Assembly: GCF_000420625.1 (NCBI RefSeq)
Contig: NZ_ATVH01000011.1
Location: 682,001 to 746,000 of the forward strand
Source: Fodinicurvata sediminis DSM 21159
Lineage (GTDB): Bacteria > Pseudomonadota > Alphaproteobacteria > Kiloniellales > DSM-21159
DNA length: 64,000 nt
Direction: 5' to 3'
Both the position numbers and the translations under genes were made by a program. Positions within the stretch are counted from its first letter, which is position 1, and every line of letters begins with the position of its first letter. Below the pieces are notes generated by a model. That model was not told the origin of the DNA. It was given only the letters and a program-made list of their open reading frames with translations, and did not search any database. This document shows positions 47,790-55,836 of this stretch, piece after piece.

Positions 47790-48050
47790 ATGATCGATCC
47801 CGACAAGGGCTCGCTGACCGTTGCGGACTGCGCCCAGCGGCTCCGCGTTTCCACAAAGACCATCCGGCGCGCGATCCATCGTGGAGAGTTGACGGCCCAT
47901 AAGAGCCGGCAGGTTTACCGGATATCGCCCCGAGATTGGAAACTGTACCTGGCCGAACACTGGCCAGAGGCCCCTGCCGAGCGACAGTCATCTACGCCTG
48001 AAGAGGCTGTCCGCTCTGTCCGCAAAAGTCCAGCGTTGTCCAAGGGTTAA
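47790..48050 (+). CDS. Excisionase-like helix-turn-helix protein
   Basis: 86 residues. MerR/excisionase-type DNA-binding motif in the first 55 residues: LTVADCAQRLRVSTKTIRRAIHRGELTAHKSRQVYRISPRDWKLYL. Such proteins set recombination direction and are encoded next to their integrase. It lies 189 bases before the first recombinase gene, and the interval carries phased repeats and two hairpins. Confidence 0.8.
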   Translation: MIDPDKGSLTVADCAQRLRVSTKTIRRAIHRGELTAHKSRQVYRISPRDWKLYLAEHWPEAPAERQSSTPEEAVRSVRKSPALSKG

Positions 48051-48237
48051 CCCCCTGGTGTGAAAACGGCCACGCTTGAAACTCAACTTTATAAGCGCGG
48101 CCGTTTTCACCCCGAGACACCGCAGTCCACACCTGTCCACCACAGTCCAACAAAACCAGGGAAACAAGAACACACCGCGTGGTGGGGGTCGCTGCTCGGG
48201 CGATGACCCCCACCACACGGAGATGAACAGGAGTCCA
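48027..48237 (+). repeat. Phased (A/T)GTCCA repeats around two hairpins upstream of the recombinases
   Basis: Six copies of (A/T)GTCCA: 48027 and 48037 (ten apart), 48124, 48134 and 48144 (ten apart) and one at 48232 just before the start codon. The ten-base step puts sites on one face of the helix. They flank a hairpin with 18-bp arms (48060-48077/48093-48110, one mismatch). A second hairpin has perfect 12-bp arms GTGGTGGGGGTC (48179-48190) and its complement (48205-48216). A likely binding region for Xis/Int or an att site. Confidence 0.65.
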
Positions 48238-48239
48238 AC

Positions 48240-50390
48240 ATGACAGAAACACAAAGCCTCGCGACATACGATGTTCGCAGTCAGGTCTTCGGAGATCACT
48301 TTCCTTCCCGCGGCGTGCAGCTTGCCGCACGCCGTGCCTGTCGGCGTATCCACGAGGTCATGGATCAGGCGCCGGAGACCATTGAGACAGCAGATATCAG
48401 GCAGACCTACGTCGAGAACGTCGGCACGACCTTGCCCAGGCGCGCGCGCAGCGATGAAGCCGGCGCCCTTCGGCACGTCGACGATCTGCCGGGCCTATCG
48501 TCCGACGTTTGCACCCGGATCCGCCAAGGCCAGGCAACTCTGGCCGATGCCATCACCGTTGCCCGGGAACAGCCGTGGGGACGGGAATGCGGGCGAATCA
48601 TCGGCGCTTTGCAGCGATACGCGGAAGCCAGAAACCGAACGCCCGAAGCGATTCCCGCTGTCGAACGGAGTATCAAAGCCGAGCTCGCGAAGATGAGTGC
48701 CGCGGATTTCGGTGTGACCCAGAAATCATACGGAACCTTACGCGCGCGTATATTGCGCGGGGTCCGTGCTGTGGATTTCCATCGACACACCCGCCTGTCT
48801 GCCGACGCCCTCAGCGGACCCTGGCGTGTGCTGACCGACAAGGTCCGAAAGGATCATCCGGAACTCCAGGGTGATCTCGCGAAAATCTGGTCGCTTGTCG
48901 ATTACTGCTGGCAGCGCAACTTGTGCCCGGACGATGTGGATGACTCCGTCATCCAGGACCTCCTGGCCTATCTTGAAGCGCACGAGGTTGAAGGCCCCTT
49001 CAAGCGCGCCCGGGCCACGGTGTATTCCTGGGAACGTCTGCAAAAGCACGTGTCCGGTTGGCCAAGTTCACAGCTCTCCCGCCTCTATTCTGATGGCAAT
49101 TCAGGTCGGGTCTCGGCGCACTTTGAAGACCTCCCCAAAGGCACCCAGCAGCTCTGGCATGACTTTGTGGCCGCCATGCGCAAGACGGACAAACCCGAGG
49201 ACCTGGCAGACCTGGTGCCCCCTGAGGGCAACTCTGACCCCTTTGCTGGTGCAGGTCTCGATCAAGCCGCTCCGGACATCACGGGAAGCTATGGTGAAAC
49301 AAGCCTGAAAAGCCTGAGACAGCATTGGCTCATCTGCGTGAAGGCGCACCTTGAAGAAACCGGTGCATACCCTGCTCGGCTTTCCGACGTCACGACGCGC
49401 GAGACCCTGACATCTGTGGTCAGGGATATGGACGCACGTCAGGCAGCCCGCAGCAAAGGCCAGGAGCCATCACGTAAAGGCATCTACAAGAAAGCCATTC
49501 TGACGTCTGCCATCGCCTGGGCTCGTTATGATCTCTGTCCTGAAGAGCACATCAACAAGCTCCAACTCATGCGCGATCACGTCGACCCGCATCTGCTCGG
49601 CAAACACGTAAACGCCATGGGCGAGACCAAGCGGCGTTACCAGGACTACAAGATGGGAGCGCGGCACAAAGAGCGTCTCAGGCAGTTCAACGATCCCCTT
49701 GCGATTGTCACATGGTACAATCTTCCAGAGCATTTGGTCACCCAGGCCAAGGCCCGGCTGGCGCGATCCGACAAGGATCTCGAGGCGATAAATCTCGCCC
49801 TGGTCGCTGTGCTTCATCGCATTCTGCGGTGCGCCCCATTGCGCCGCAAAAATCTCGCCGGCTTGCGTATTTCAGGCCCCAGTCCGCAAGTCACCTTGCC
49901 GCCAGCAGGCCGCGGCAAAGGCCGCATCACCATCGAGGCCGAGCAAGTCAAGAATGAGCGCCAGATCGACATCGAGCTGGATCAGGAAGCCGTGAGTCTC
50001 CTGCGCTGGTGGATCCAGGAGGTCCGTCCCCTCCTCGCCAGGTCGGTCGGTGCCGATCCGGACAACGTGTTCCTGTTTCCGGCCCACGGGAATCAGCATC
50101 GCGCCAAGGAGCTCCTGAACGCGCATTTTCGGAAGATCAACGAGAAGCACGGCGGGTTCCGGATGAATCTGCATTTAGCGCGTCATTTGACCGCAAAGAT
50201 ACTGCTCGACAGTGATCCAGCGCAGATGGACCTGGTTCAGAACCTGCTCGGGCACAAAAGCCGACAGGTCACGGAAAGCTACTATGCGGAAGTCCAGCAG
50301 ATCCTCGTCCAGCGCCGTTGGCATGAGATTCTGGACGAGGCCAGCCAAAGCGCACGCCTCATGCTCAAGCGGAAAGGACATGCATCATGA
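48240..50390 (+). CDS. Tyrosine recombinase, large (first of pair)
   Basis: 716 residues with AGGAG upstream. The long N-terminal part (about 520 residues) holds core-binding domains; the catalytic C-terminus has CAPLRRKNLAGLRI (first Arg), NLHLARHLTAKIL (HxxR), LLGHKSRQVTESYYAEVQ (His and nucleophile Tyr). Its stop overlaps the next recombinase start (ATGA), so both are made together. Larger than phage integrases; may be a transposon-type recombinase like those of Tn554-related or RIT elements. Confidence 0.9.
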   Translation: MTETQSLATYDVRSQVFGDHFPSRGVQLAARRACRRIHEVMDQAPETIETADIRQTYVENVGTTLPRRARSDEAGALRHVDDLPGLSSDVCTRIRQGQATLADAITVAREQPWGRECGRIIGALQRYAEARNRTPEAIPAVERSIKAELAKMSAADFGVTQKSYGTLRARILRGVRAVDFHRHTRLSADALSGPWRVLTDKVRKDHPELQGDLAKIWSLVDYCWQRNLCPDDVDDSVIQDLLAYLEAHEVEGPFKRARATVYSWERLQKHVSGWPSSQLSRLYSDGNSGRVSAHFEDLPKGTQQLWHDFVAAMRKTDKPEDLADLVPPEGNSDPFAGAGLDQAAPDITGSYGETSLKSLRQHWLICVKAHLEETGAYPARLSDVTTRETLTSVVRDMDARQAARSKGQEPSRKGIYKKAILTSAIAWARYDLCPEEHINKLQLMRDHVDPHLLGKHVNAMGETKRRYQDYKMGARHKERLRQFNDPLAIVTWYNLPEHLVTQAKARLARSDKDLEAINLALVAVLHRILRCAPLRRKNLAGLRISGPSPQVTLPPAGRGKGRITIEAEQVKNERQIDIELDQEAVSLLRWWIQEVRPLLARSVGADPDNVFLFPAHGNQHRAKELLNAHFRKINEKHGGFRMNLHLARHLTAKILLDSDPAQMDLVQNLLGHKSRQVTESYYAEVQQILVQRRWHEILDEASQSARLMLKRKGHAS

Positions 50391-51451
50391 CCGCGATCAA
50401 CCGCCGTCCCACAACCACCGACCAATTGATACAGGAAACCATGACCTGGCCGGCAGACGCCGGTCAGGCCTGGCGCGAAGCGCATGACCCGCACTGGGGG
50501 CCTTTAAGCTGGGCACCGGAGTCACGCTATACTTATGCCCGGATCTTTAGCCGCTATCTTGAAGTGGTTCGCAAGGCCGGCCTTCCGGAAGACGCTGTCT
50601 GTCTCCTCACCTCGACCGGAGTGAAGCGCTTCATTCGTGAAAACCAAGGGACAGCGTCACCACGCACCTTGCACGGCTACATTCATCAGCTCATCGAAGT
50701 CGCCAAGGTGGTCTACCCTGAACGCATCAAATCAGGAGAGCTGGACTGGCTTTATCAGACCCGGGCCAATCTCTTTCCCATTGCCGCCGGTTCACCGAAA
50801 CGGCGACATGATCTCCTCGTTTCCGCAATCGACCTATTGTGGGTCGCGGATGCCGCATTACGCGAAGCAGGCGATCTGACGGGCTGGAAAGGCGCTCAGC
50901 TATATCGAACGGGCATGTTCATCCTGCTCGGGCTGTATGTCCCCGAACGCCGCCGTGCGCTTTGCAGTTTGCAGCTGGACCAGATCTATCTGGAAGGCGG
51001 GGCCGTCCACTTCGATGCATCACAGATCAAGACCCGACAGGACCATAGTTGGTGTATCCCTGACGGCGTGGTTGATGTGCTACGGAACTGGTGTGAGGAA
51101 TGGCGACCGAGATATGCTCAAGAAGGCGTATCATCGCTCTTCATCAGTGCGCGGGGAACGCCCGTCGTAGACGCAACCCTCTATGCCGCCATGCGCGAGC
51201 TCTGCCGGGACAAGCTGGGCGTGCCCGTGTCTCCGCACATCCTGCGACATGCCTCTGCGACCACCCTGCTCGAGCTGGAGCCCGAGCGCGCTGATCTGGT
51301 GACACTGCTCCTTAGGCACAACAGTCCGAAAACGCGGGACGAGTATACAGAGCGAGCAAACGCGATCCTTGCGAGCAGGAAGGCAAGTGATACGATCCGA
51401 GCGGCTGGTGAGATGGCTGCCAGGGAATTGCGCACTCAGCGCAGTCGTTGA
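50387..51451 (+). CDS. Tyrosine recombinase (second of pair)
   Basis: 354 residues. Catalytic Arg in LYVPERRRALCSL, HILRHASATTLLEL (HxxR), LLRHNSPKTRDEYTERANAIL (His/Tyr). Co-translated with the first recombinase through a four-base overlap. Two recombinases may act as a heterocomplex, as in XerC/D-like pairs. The stretch from its stop to the SRAP remnant (51452-51772) holds no supported gene. Confidence 0.9.
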   Translation: MTAINRRPTTTDQLIQETMTWPADAGQAWREAHDPHWGPLSWAPESRYTYARIFSRYLEVVRKAGLPEDAVCLLTSTGVKRFIRENQGTASPRTLHGYIHQLIEVAKVVYPERIKSGELDWLYQTRANLFPIAAGSPKRRHDLLVSAIDLLWVADAALREAGDLTGWKGAQLYRTGMFILLGLYVPERRRALCSLQLDQIYLEGGAVHFDASQIKTRQDHSWCIPDGVVDVLRNWCEEWRPRYAQEGVSSLFISARGTPVVDATLYAAMRELCRDKLGVPVSPHILRHASATTLLELEPERADLVTLLLRHNSPKTRDEYTERANAILASRKASDTIRAAGEMAARELRTQRSR

Positions 51452-51532
51452 GCGCCTTGCTTACCTGCCACCAATCCGACCCCAAACTCTGGGCCCAGAA
51501 GGACATTTCACCAAGAATACATACTAAACCAT

Positions 51533-51622
51533 TGATTATAATTATATAATCAGGTTGTCGGAGTTTTGTGCGATTTCGCGGCTCGCTTTTGCCCAGCAAA
51601 AGGGGGAACGGCTCCGCCGTTC
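51533..51622. repeat. Three back-to-back inverted repeats after the recombinase pair
   Basis: TGATTATA-atta-TATAATCA (51533-51552), CTTTTG-cccag-CAAAAG (51586-51602) and GAACGGC-tcc-GCCGTTC (51606-51622) are all perfect. They could contain a terminator for the recombinases and the right-hand recombination site. They do not resemble the left hairpin. Confidence 0.5.
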
Positions 51623-51772
51623 GGGGCAGAAACCCTAGGATATACCGGGTTCAAAGGGGTGCGGATATCTTAATATTATCCCCCCTTCCCCCTAGGGCAG
51701 ACAAGGGCTTCGCCTTATACAAGCGTGACAGACTTGCCTCACGATTTTCCTTGTTTGTTCTCCCCCTCGACG

Positions 51773-51913
51773 GTGATCCTGACTCCGGAAGAGCATGATG
51801 CATGGATTGCCGAACCGCGGGAAAATCTGCTCCGGCCCGCTCCGACAGACGACCTCGCCGCCTATCCGGTGAAGAATGGTATTCGGGAAGAGAATCCACA
51901 TCTAGCAGGATAG
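51773..51913 (+). pseudogene. SRAP (YedK/HMCES-type) 3'-terminal remnant
   Basis: The frame reads VILTPEEHDAWIAEPRENL then LRPAPTDDLAAYPVKNGI, matching the C-terminal pattern of SOS-response-associated peptidases (PVILTPEEYDAWLDP ... LLRPYPADDLEAYPVS). Upstream protein is absent. Together with the dnaE2-like remnant 5.5 kb to the left, it suggests that the element landed in or replaced an SOS gene cluster. Confidence 0.5.
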
Positions 51914-51946
51914 AACCCGATTGAGCTCCAATCGAGCATACAAACA

Positions 51947-52399
51947 TCAACTATGATAAGCTTCGTTTACAGATTCGGACGCCGCTAGACAGGCATTCAG
52001 TATCGTAAGCGAATGACGCAATAGTTCAACGCTTCGTTGAGGCGCAAACCAGCGGCCGTTGAACTTGCCGCCATGAAAAAGATTGTTCCTCACCCGCCGC
52101 ACATAGATAAGGACACGGTCGGACTGCAAATCAGTTTGGGGAACAGCCGCATCCCAACTGAGTACACCGTCTTCGACCATCTGCTTGTTCGGGGGATGGT
52201 CTAATATATAGGCGATCGCTTCTTTGAAATCTTCATCTTGCGGATCGTCAAAAAGCGCGGCAACGGATACGGCAAACTCACGCCAGTTTGCGTCAGCCGC
52301 CCCGTTACCCTTGTGAAACCCGGCGGCCTTCAGCGCATACTCAAAACGAGCAAAGGTCCTGAACAACTCCGTAGCCAGGTTGTTAAGTTCATGCTCCAT
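51947..52399 (-). CDS. HEPN-like protein following the short Argonaute
   Basis: 150 residues, helical, with a GGAG 12 bases before its ATG and just three bases between the pAgo stop and that ATG. The stretch YVRRVRNNLFHGGKFNG (about 100-114) contains the HEPN signature R-x4-H (R104, H109) found in HEPN RNases and in ApeA-type antiphage proteins. The rest has no recognisable domain. It could be a third, RNA-cleaving component, an antitoxin-like partner or an unrelated passenger. Confidence 0.65.
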   Translation of the reverse strand: MEHELNNLATELFRTFARFEYALKAAGFHKGNGAADANWREFAVSVAALFDDPQDEDFKEAIAYILDHPPNKQMVEDGVLSWDAAVPQTDLQSDRVLIYVRRVRNNLFHGGKFNGRWFAPQRSVELLRHSLTILNACLAASESVNEAYHS

Positions 52400-52402
52400 C
52401 CG

Positions 52403-53860
52403 CTAGATGTATCTCCGATAGTCGGTGCTGACCGTCTGGCCGTCGTCCATATATTTCAGGACTTCGCCGACCTTGCGAGCCGCCCGGATCGGAATGGGAA
52501 GCCGCTGGTTCATCTGGGTGGAATTCCAGTTGATCTTGGTCAGCGAAAACACTTCCTCGGCAATCTGGGCAACCGTGCTGTCGCAACTTTCGTGCGGGCA
52601 GAGTAGCAAAGGCCGGGGATCGTACTGGCCCGGATAGGTACCGTAATAGGGAATGCTGCCGTTCGTATAGAGCAGGCCCTTGCCCGCCAGGTTGACGAAC
52701 GTGCCGCGAAGGACCGGGTAATTGCCGTCGCGCAAGATTTTCACCGCGTAGGATTCCTGGACCCAGACCAGGTCCCGGAGTTCGGTGCCGGCCTCTTCGA
52801 GCGCCTTCAGAATGCCATCCGCCTCATCGCCCCGAAAGCGCGAGGTCTTGAGCACAATCACCCGCGCCGGAAAATGCTTGTGGTGGTTCTTGTAAGCTTT
52901 GAGCACGTGAGAGGTCAGCTCATAGGCATCGTCAAAGGTCATGTAGGGATGCCGGCCGCGGCTCTCGGTCTGCGCCCGCTTGCCTTTGAGGATGAAACCA
53001 CGCCCGCGTTCGTCGAACATCTGCGCCGCGCTGGTGAAGAGCTGCTGGCCGCCGGCTTCTCGGTAGAAACTGATCCCGACATAGCAGGCGGCATATTCGG
53101 CCTCGCGCGGCATGCGGCGCCAGGGGATGCGGCCGCTGCCCTTATAATAAAGCGTCGTCATCAGGTTCCAGCTTCGGTCAGCCTGATCCTGAATATCGCG
53201 GTCGCGGCTTTCCTTGACCTTCCGGGAAATCGACGCCTTCTCGTCGATCACGTCTTCCCAGACGATCTGAATCGGGAAGTTCAGGCCCATGGTCCGGGAC
53301 TTGAGCAGCCCGCGGAAATTCGGGGCATCGGAACCGCCGCTGTCTTCCTTTTCGATGGTGCTCTTTGAATCGACCTTGGCGTTCCAGACGCGCTCGATCA
53401 GCGCCACCGGCAGCGCGATGATAGCCACGTCCGGCCGCTCGCCGCTGTCATCGAGCGTCTGCAGAAGCGCAACGATCTCCCCGACCGCCATTTCGACCGC
53501 TTTTTGATGGTCGGGTTCCCTGGTGATTTTATCGATCCGGCTCTGGGACAGCGCGGCTGTCGCACCGTCCGGTATCTCGAACCGGCAGCGGAACGGATTT
53601 TGATTGCCGAGTCCCGGAAAGTCCGGATGAAGATTGGGGTGCTTTTCGGTCTTGCCCTTGATGCCGGTTGATACGGCAGTCAGGTAGCTCTGCGTGCTCT
53701 CGACGGTTTTGGCGCTGCCGACGACGCCGACCCGGACCACCTCGCCCAGAGGCGGCTGCAGGGGACCGGCTTCGACAAGCCCCAGCCGCGGATCGGGATG
53801 ATGGTGCTGATCACCAAACTCCAGTTCCGGCTCGTCGAATATCCTGTTTTCGAAATCCAT
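52403..53860 (-). CDS. Short prokaryotic Argonaute (MID-PIWI, catalytically inactive)
   Basis: 485 residues, N and PAZ domains absent, as in short pAgos. MID features are [14 protein letters not shown] (K187, Q198) and [16 protein letters not shown] (K240), likely contacts of the guide 5' phosphate. The PIWI domain runs to the [14 protein letters not shown]...[16 protein letters not shown] tail. Catalytic acids are missing: YVGISFY has Ser264 where active PIWI has Asp, and VIVLKTSRF lacks the usual Asp. The ATG overlaps the stop of the DREN-APAZ gene (TGATG). It would bind guide RNA and activate its partner. Confidence 0.92.
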   Translation of the reverse strand: MDFENRIFDEPELEFGDQHHHPDPRLGLVEAGPLQPPLGEVVRVGVVGSAKTVESTQSYLTAVSTGIKGKTEKHPNLHPDFPGLGNQNPFRCRFEIPDGATAALSQSRIDKITREPDHQKAVEMAVGEIVALLQTLDDSGERPDVAIIALPVALIERVWNAKVDSKSTIEKEDSGGSDAPNFRGLLKSRTMGLNFPIQIVWEDVIDEKASISRKVKESRDRDIQDQADRSWNLMTTLYYKGSGRIPWRRMPREAEYAACYVGISFYREAGGQQLFTSAAQMFDERGRGFILKGKRAQTESRGRHPYMTFDDAYELTSHVLKAYKNHHKHFPARVIVLKTSRFRGDEADGILKALEEAGTELRDLVWVQESYAVKILRDGNYPVLRGTFVNLAGKGLLYTNGSIPYYGTYPGQYDPRPLLLCPHESCDSTVAQIAEEVFSLTKINWNSTQMNQRLPIPIRAARKVGEVLKYMDDGQTVSTDYRRYI

Positions 53861-55182
53861 CAGACCGCGAGCCTTTCCTGGTTGTCAGGCTCTTCCGCTT
53901 TCTTCCGGGGCGCGCCCCATACATCTTCCGGCACCCGCGTATCGAGGGTGATCTGCGGCGGCGCTTCGAACTGCAAACACAGCTCGGGTTCGGCATCCCG
54001 CCCGAACAGATCACCGGCGGCACGCTCCTTCTGTGTCAGGACGCGGTGCCACATGATCACCTGTCCTCGCAGCGAAGCGCTGTTGTCCATGCGCTTCTTT
54101 CCGGCAAGCAGCGCCTGCGGGTATGAATGCGGCGTAAAGCCGTCGGTCGTGAAATAGTAGGTCGGGGTTACGACCAGGAACCACTGATCATCCAGCAGCT
54201 CGAACCGCGGCGCAAATGCATGGTGCCGCACAAAGTCTACACGGTCCTCTTCCTTCTTGCTGGTAATGACATTGACGACATCCGCATGGGTCTTGTTCCG
54301 CGAAGCCTCATAATGGAACCGGCGCGGAACGTTCTTCTCAAGCGCCCTGAAATACAGCAGCTTGCGTTCTTTCTCCCAGTTCAGGTTCTCGCGGGTCTGA
54401 TGCCTTAAGGTCTTCCGCAGGAGAAAGGCGAACTTGTTCTGTTCGTCCAGGTCTTCGTGAAACGCCAGATAGCCGGTCTCGATGGCTTCGACCTGATCGA
54501 AGTCGACAATATCCCGACACGGCGATGCCCGGGGATCATGAAACGACCAGAACGACCCGCCGTTGATCACCCAGTCGAACCGTGCCGGTTCCTCGCCCTC
54601 AAGCAGAAGCGCCGCCGCTTTCGGCCCCGAATGTGGCGTCGAGGCCACGTAAATCTCAGGGGGCATGGTAATCGGCAGGATATTGACCAGCGCGTCCTCG
54701 CCGCCGCCAAGCGGCGGAACGTAATAGCCGAAGCCGGCCTTCGGGACTGTCAGCGCAGCCAGCCGATTGACCGCGTTCCGGTCGAGGACATCGCGCTGCT
54801 TGTCAAACCGGAGACGGCGGTCTCCTTCCGTGACGCCGCTGGGAACTTCCTGCCAATAGAAGGTCTCATCGGACTTGCGATAGAGCACGATGATGACCGG
54901 CAGGTTTGAGGGACGCCAGTATTCGAGGTCCTTGCGCTTCAGTAAATAGGTGAACCCCTCATCGTCCTCAGCGGTATAGGTCCCCGATTCGGTCGCCTTC
55001 ACCTGTACGGCGATCATTCGCGCCAACGGCTTGCCCTCATCCATCACCTCGGCAACACCGTCTATGCCAGCCTCCAGGCGCGAGCGCCCATCAAACTGAA
55101 ACCCGATATCGAGAAACCGGTGGCGCACCGCAGTCTCGCCGATCTCCCCGAGCATCTGACTGGATGTGAGAGTCTTCGACAT
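53860..55182 (-). CDS. DREN (DUF4365) nuclease fused to APAZ, partner of short pAgo (SPARDA)
   Basis: 440 residues. N-terminus is a DUF4365/DREN PD-(D/E)xK nuclease: [21 protein letters not shown] (E13/E16), GIDGVAEV (D41) and AVQVKAT (Q60, K62). The remainder is an APAZ-like region ([35 protein letters not shown]) that substitutes for the pAgo N-terminal half. In SPARDA systems guide-directed target recognition by the pAgo makes the DREN domain degrade DNA and RNA indiscriminately, killing infected cells. First gene of the three-gene operon, with AAGGTG site. Confidence 0.88.
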   Translation of the reverse strand: MSKTLTSSQMLGEIGETAVRHRFLDIGFQFDGRSRLEAGIDGVAEVMDEGKPLARMIAVQVKATESGTYTAEDDEGFTYLLKRKDLEYWRPSNLPVIIVLYRKSDETFYWQEVPSGVTEGDRRLRFDKQRDVLDRNAVNRLAALTVPKAGFGYYVPPLGGGEDALVNILPITMPPEIYVASTPHSGPKAAALLLEGEEPARFDWVINGGSFWSFHDPRASPCRDIVDFDQVEAIETGYLAFHEDLDEQNKFAFLLRKTLRHQTRENLNWEKERKLLYFRALEKNVPRRFHYEASRNKTHADVVNVITSKKEEDRVDFVRHHAFAPRFELLDDQWFLVVTPTYYFTTDGFTPHSYPQALLAGKKRMDNSASLRGQVIMWHRVLTQKERAAGDLFGRDAEPELCLQFEAPPQITLDTRVPEDVWGAPRKKAEEPDNQERLAV

Positions 55183-55285
55183 CTTTACACCTTAGAACAA
55201 TCAAGGAACATTTGGTATGGGTTTGTGCCATCCGCCCTGCCAAGATTGTGGACAAGATGAGGGCATAACCGCTGCGGTATGATAC

Positions 55286-55468
55286 CTATCGGCCAAGATT
55301 ATCCTTGGCCCACAGTAGGGCGTCGAGAGCCGCCCGCTTGGCGGCGTCTTCCTTGGGATAACGCCGGCGTCCGGCCTGCGCGTGGCCGGTCTCCCTGTGC
55401 GTTACCCGCAAACCCCAATAGCGGCCTTTGTGATCAGAGGCCGGAAAGACCGTGAGATCGCCCCACAT
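55286..55468 (-). CDS. Possible small protein upstream of the SPARDA operon
   Basis: 60 residues from ATG 55466-55468, mixed charged and aromatic (WGDLTVFPASDHKGRYWGLR; KEDAAKRAALDALLWAKD), ending 100 bases before the DREN gene. No good ribosome site and no family recognised. It may be a genuine small gene, or a fragment of a longer protein. The bases from 55469 to 55836 to the right contain no supported gene. Confidence 0.35.
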   Translation of the reverse strand: MWGDLTVFPASDHKGRYWGLRVTHRETGHAQAGRRRYPKEDAAKRAALDALLWAKDNLGR

Positions 55469-55836
55469 TCCTGACGAGATTAATATGTGTTAGCTTGCAG
55501 TTCACCCCACCCGTTTCAGAGTGGCCTTCCCCGGATCATAAACAAAATTGCCGATCGTTCCGATCAATCCGGCGCGGTCACTTATGGCCTTCAAATATCA
55601 AACATAAGTTGCGCCCGCAATCAACTAAAACTGGTAAGGCTTACCACAAATATGCACAATTTAAAGCTTAGCGGAAATGAAGCTTTCCCCGTCTGCGCAT
55701 AAGCTTAATCTATCAAAGATTCCAGTCGCTACTGGATGAAGCATTGGAACAACCTCACGAAGGACAAAGATCTGGTTCCTCATGCCCTTCCGTCCGTTTT
55801 CTGAAAATGTGGACATTCGCAGCACCGCTGCCAGAG
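55469..55836. other. Intergenic region between the SPARDA and hsdR genes
   Basis: About 370 bases, AT-richer than the genes around it. Both neighbours are minus strand. I see no gene, repeat or clear terminator; open frames here are short and lack ribosome sites. Confidence 0.5.

Larger units (their letters stand above)
46253..51622. mobile_element. Compact integrative element with paired tyrosine recombinases
   Basis: Contains two related unknown genes, an excisionase-like gene, two overlapping tyrosine recombinase genes and hairpin-rich DNA at both ends and in the centre, all on the plus strand. The flanks are remnants of dnaE2-like and SRAP-like SOS genes. Exact ends are unknown; the given limits are the outermost hairpins. 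No direct repeats of target DNA were found by eye. Confidence 0.5.

Noticed and set aside
48027-48237. Possible CRISPR array
   Set aside because: Repeat unit is only six bases and spacing is ten bases; no cas genes nearby.
52403-55182. SPARTA (TIR-APAZ) or SPARSA (Sir2) instead of SPARDA
   Set aside because: No TIR or Sir2 domain; the N-terminus of the partner is DUF4365-like with D41 and QxK.
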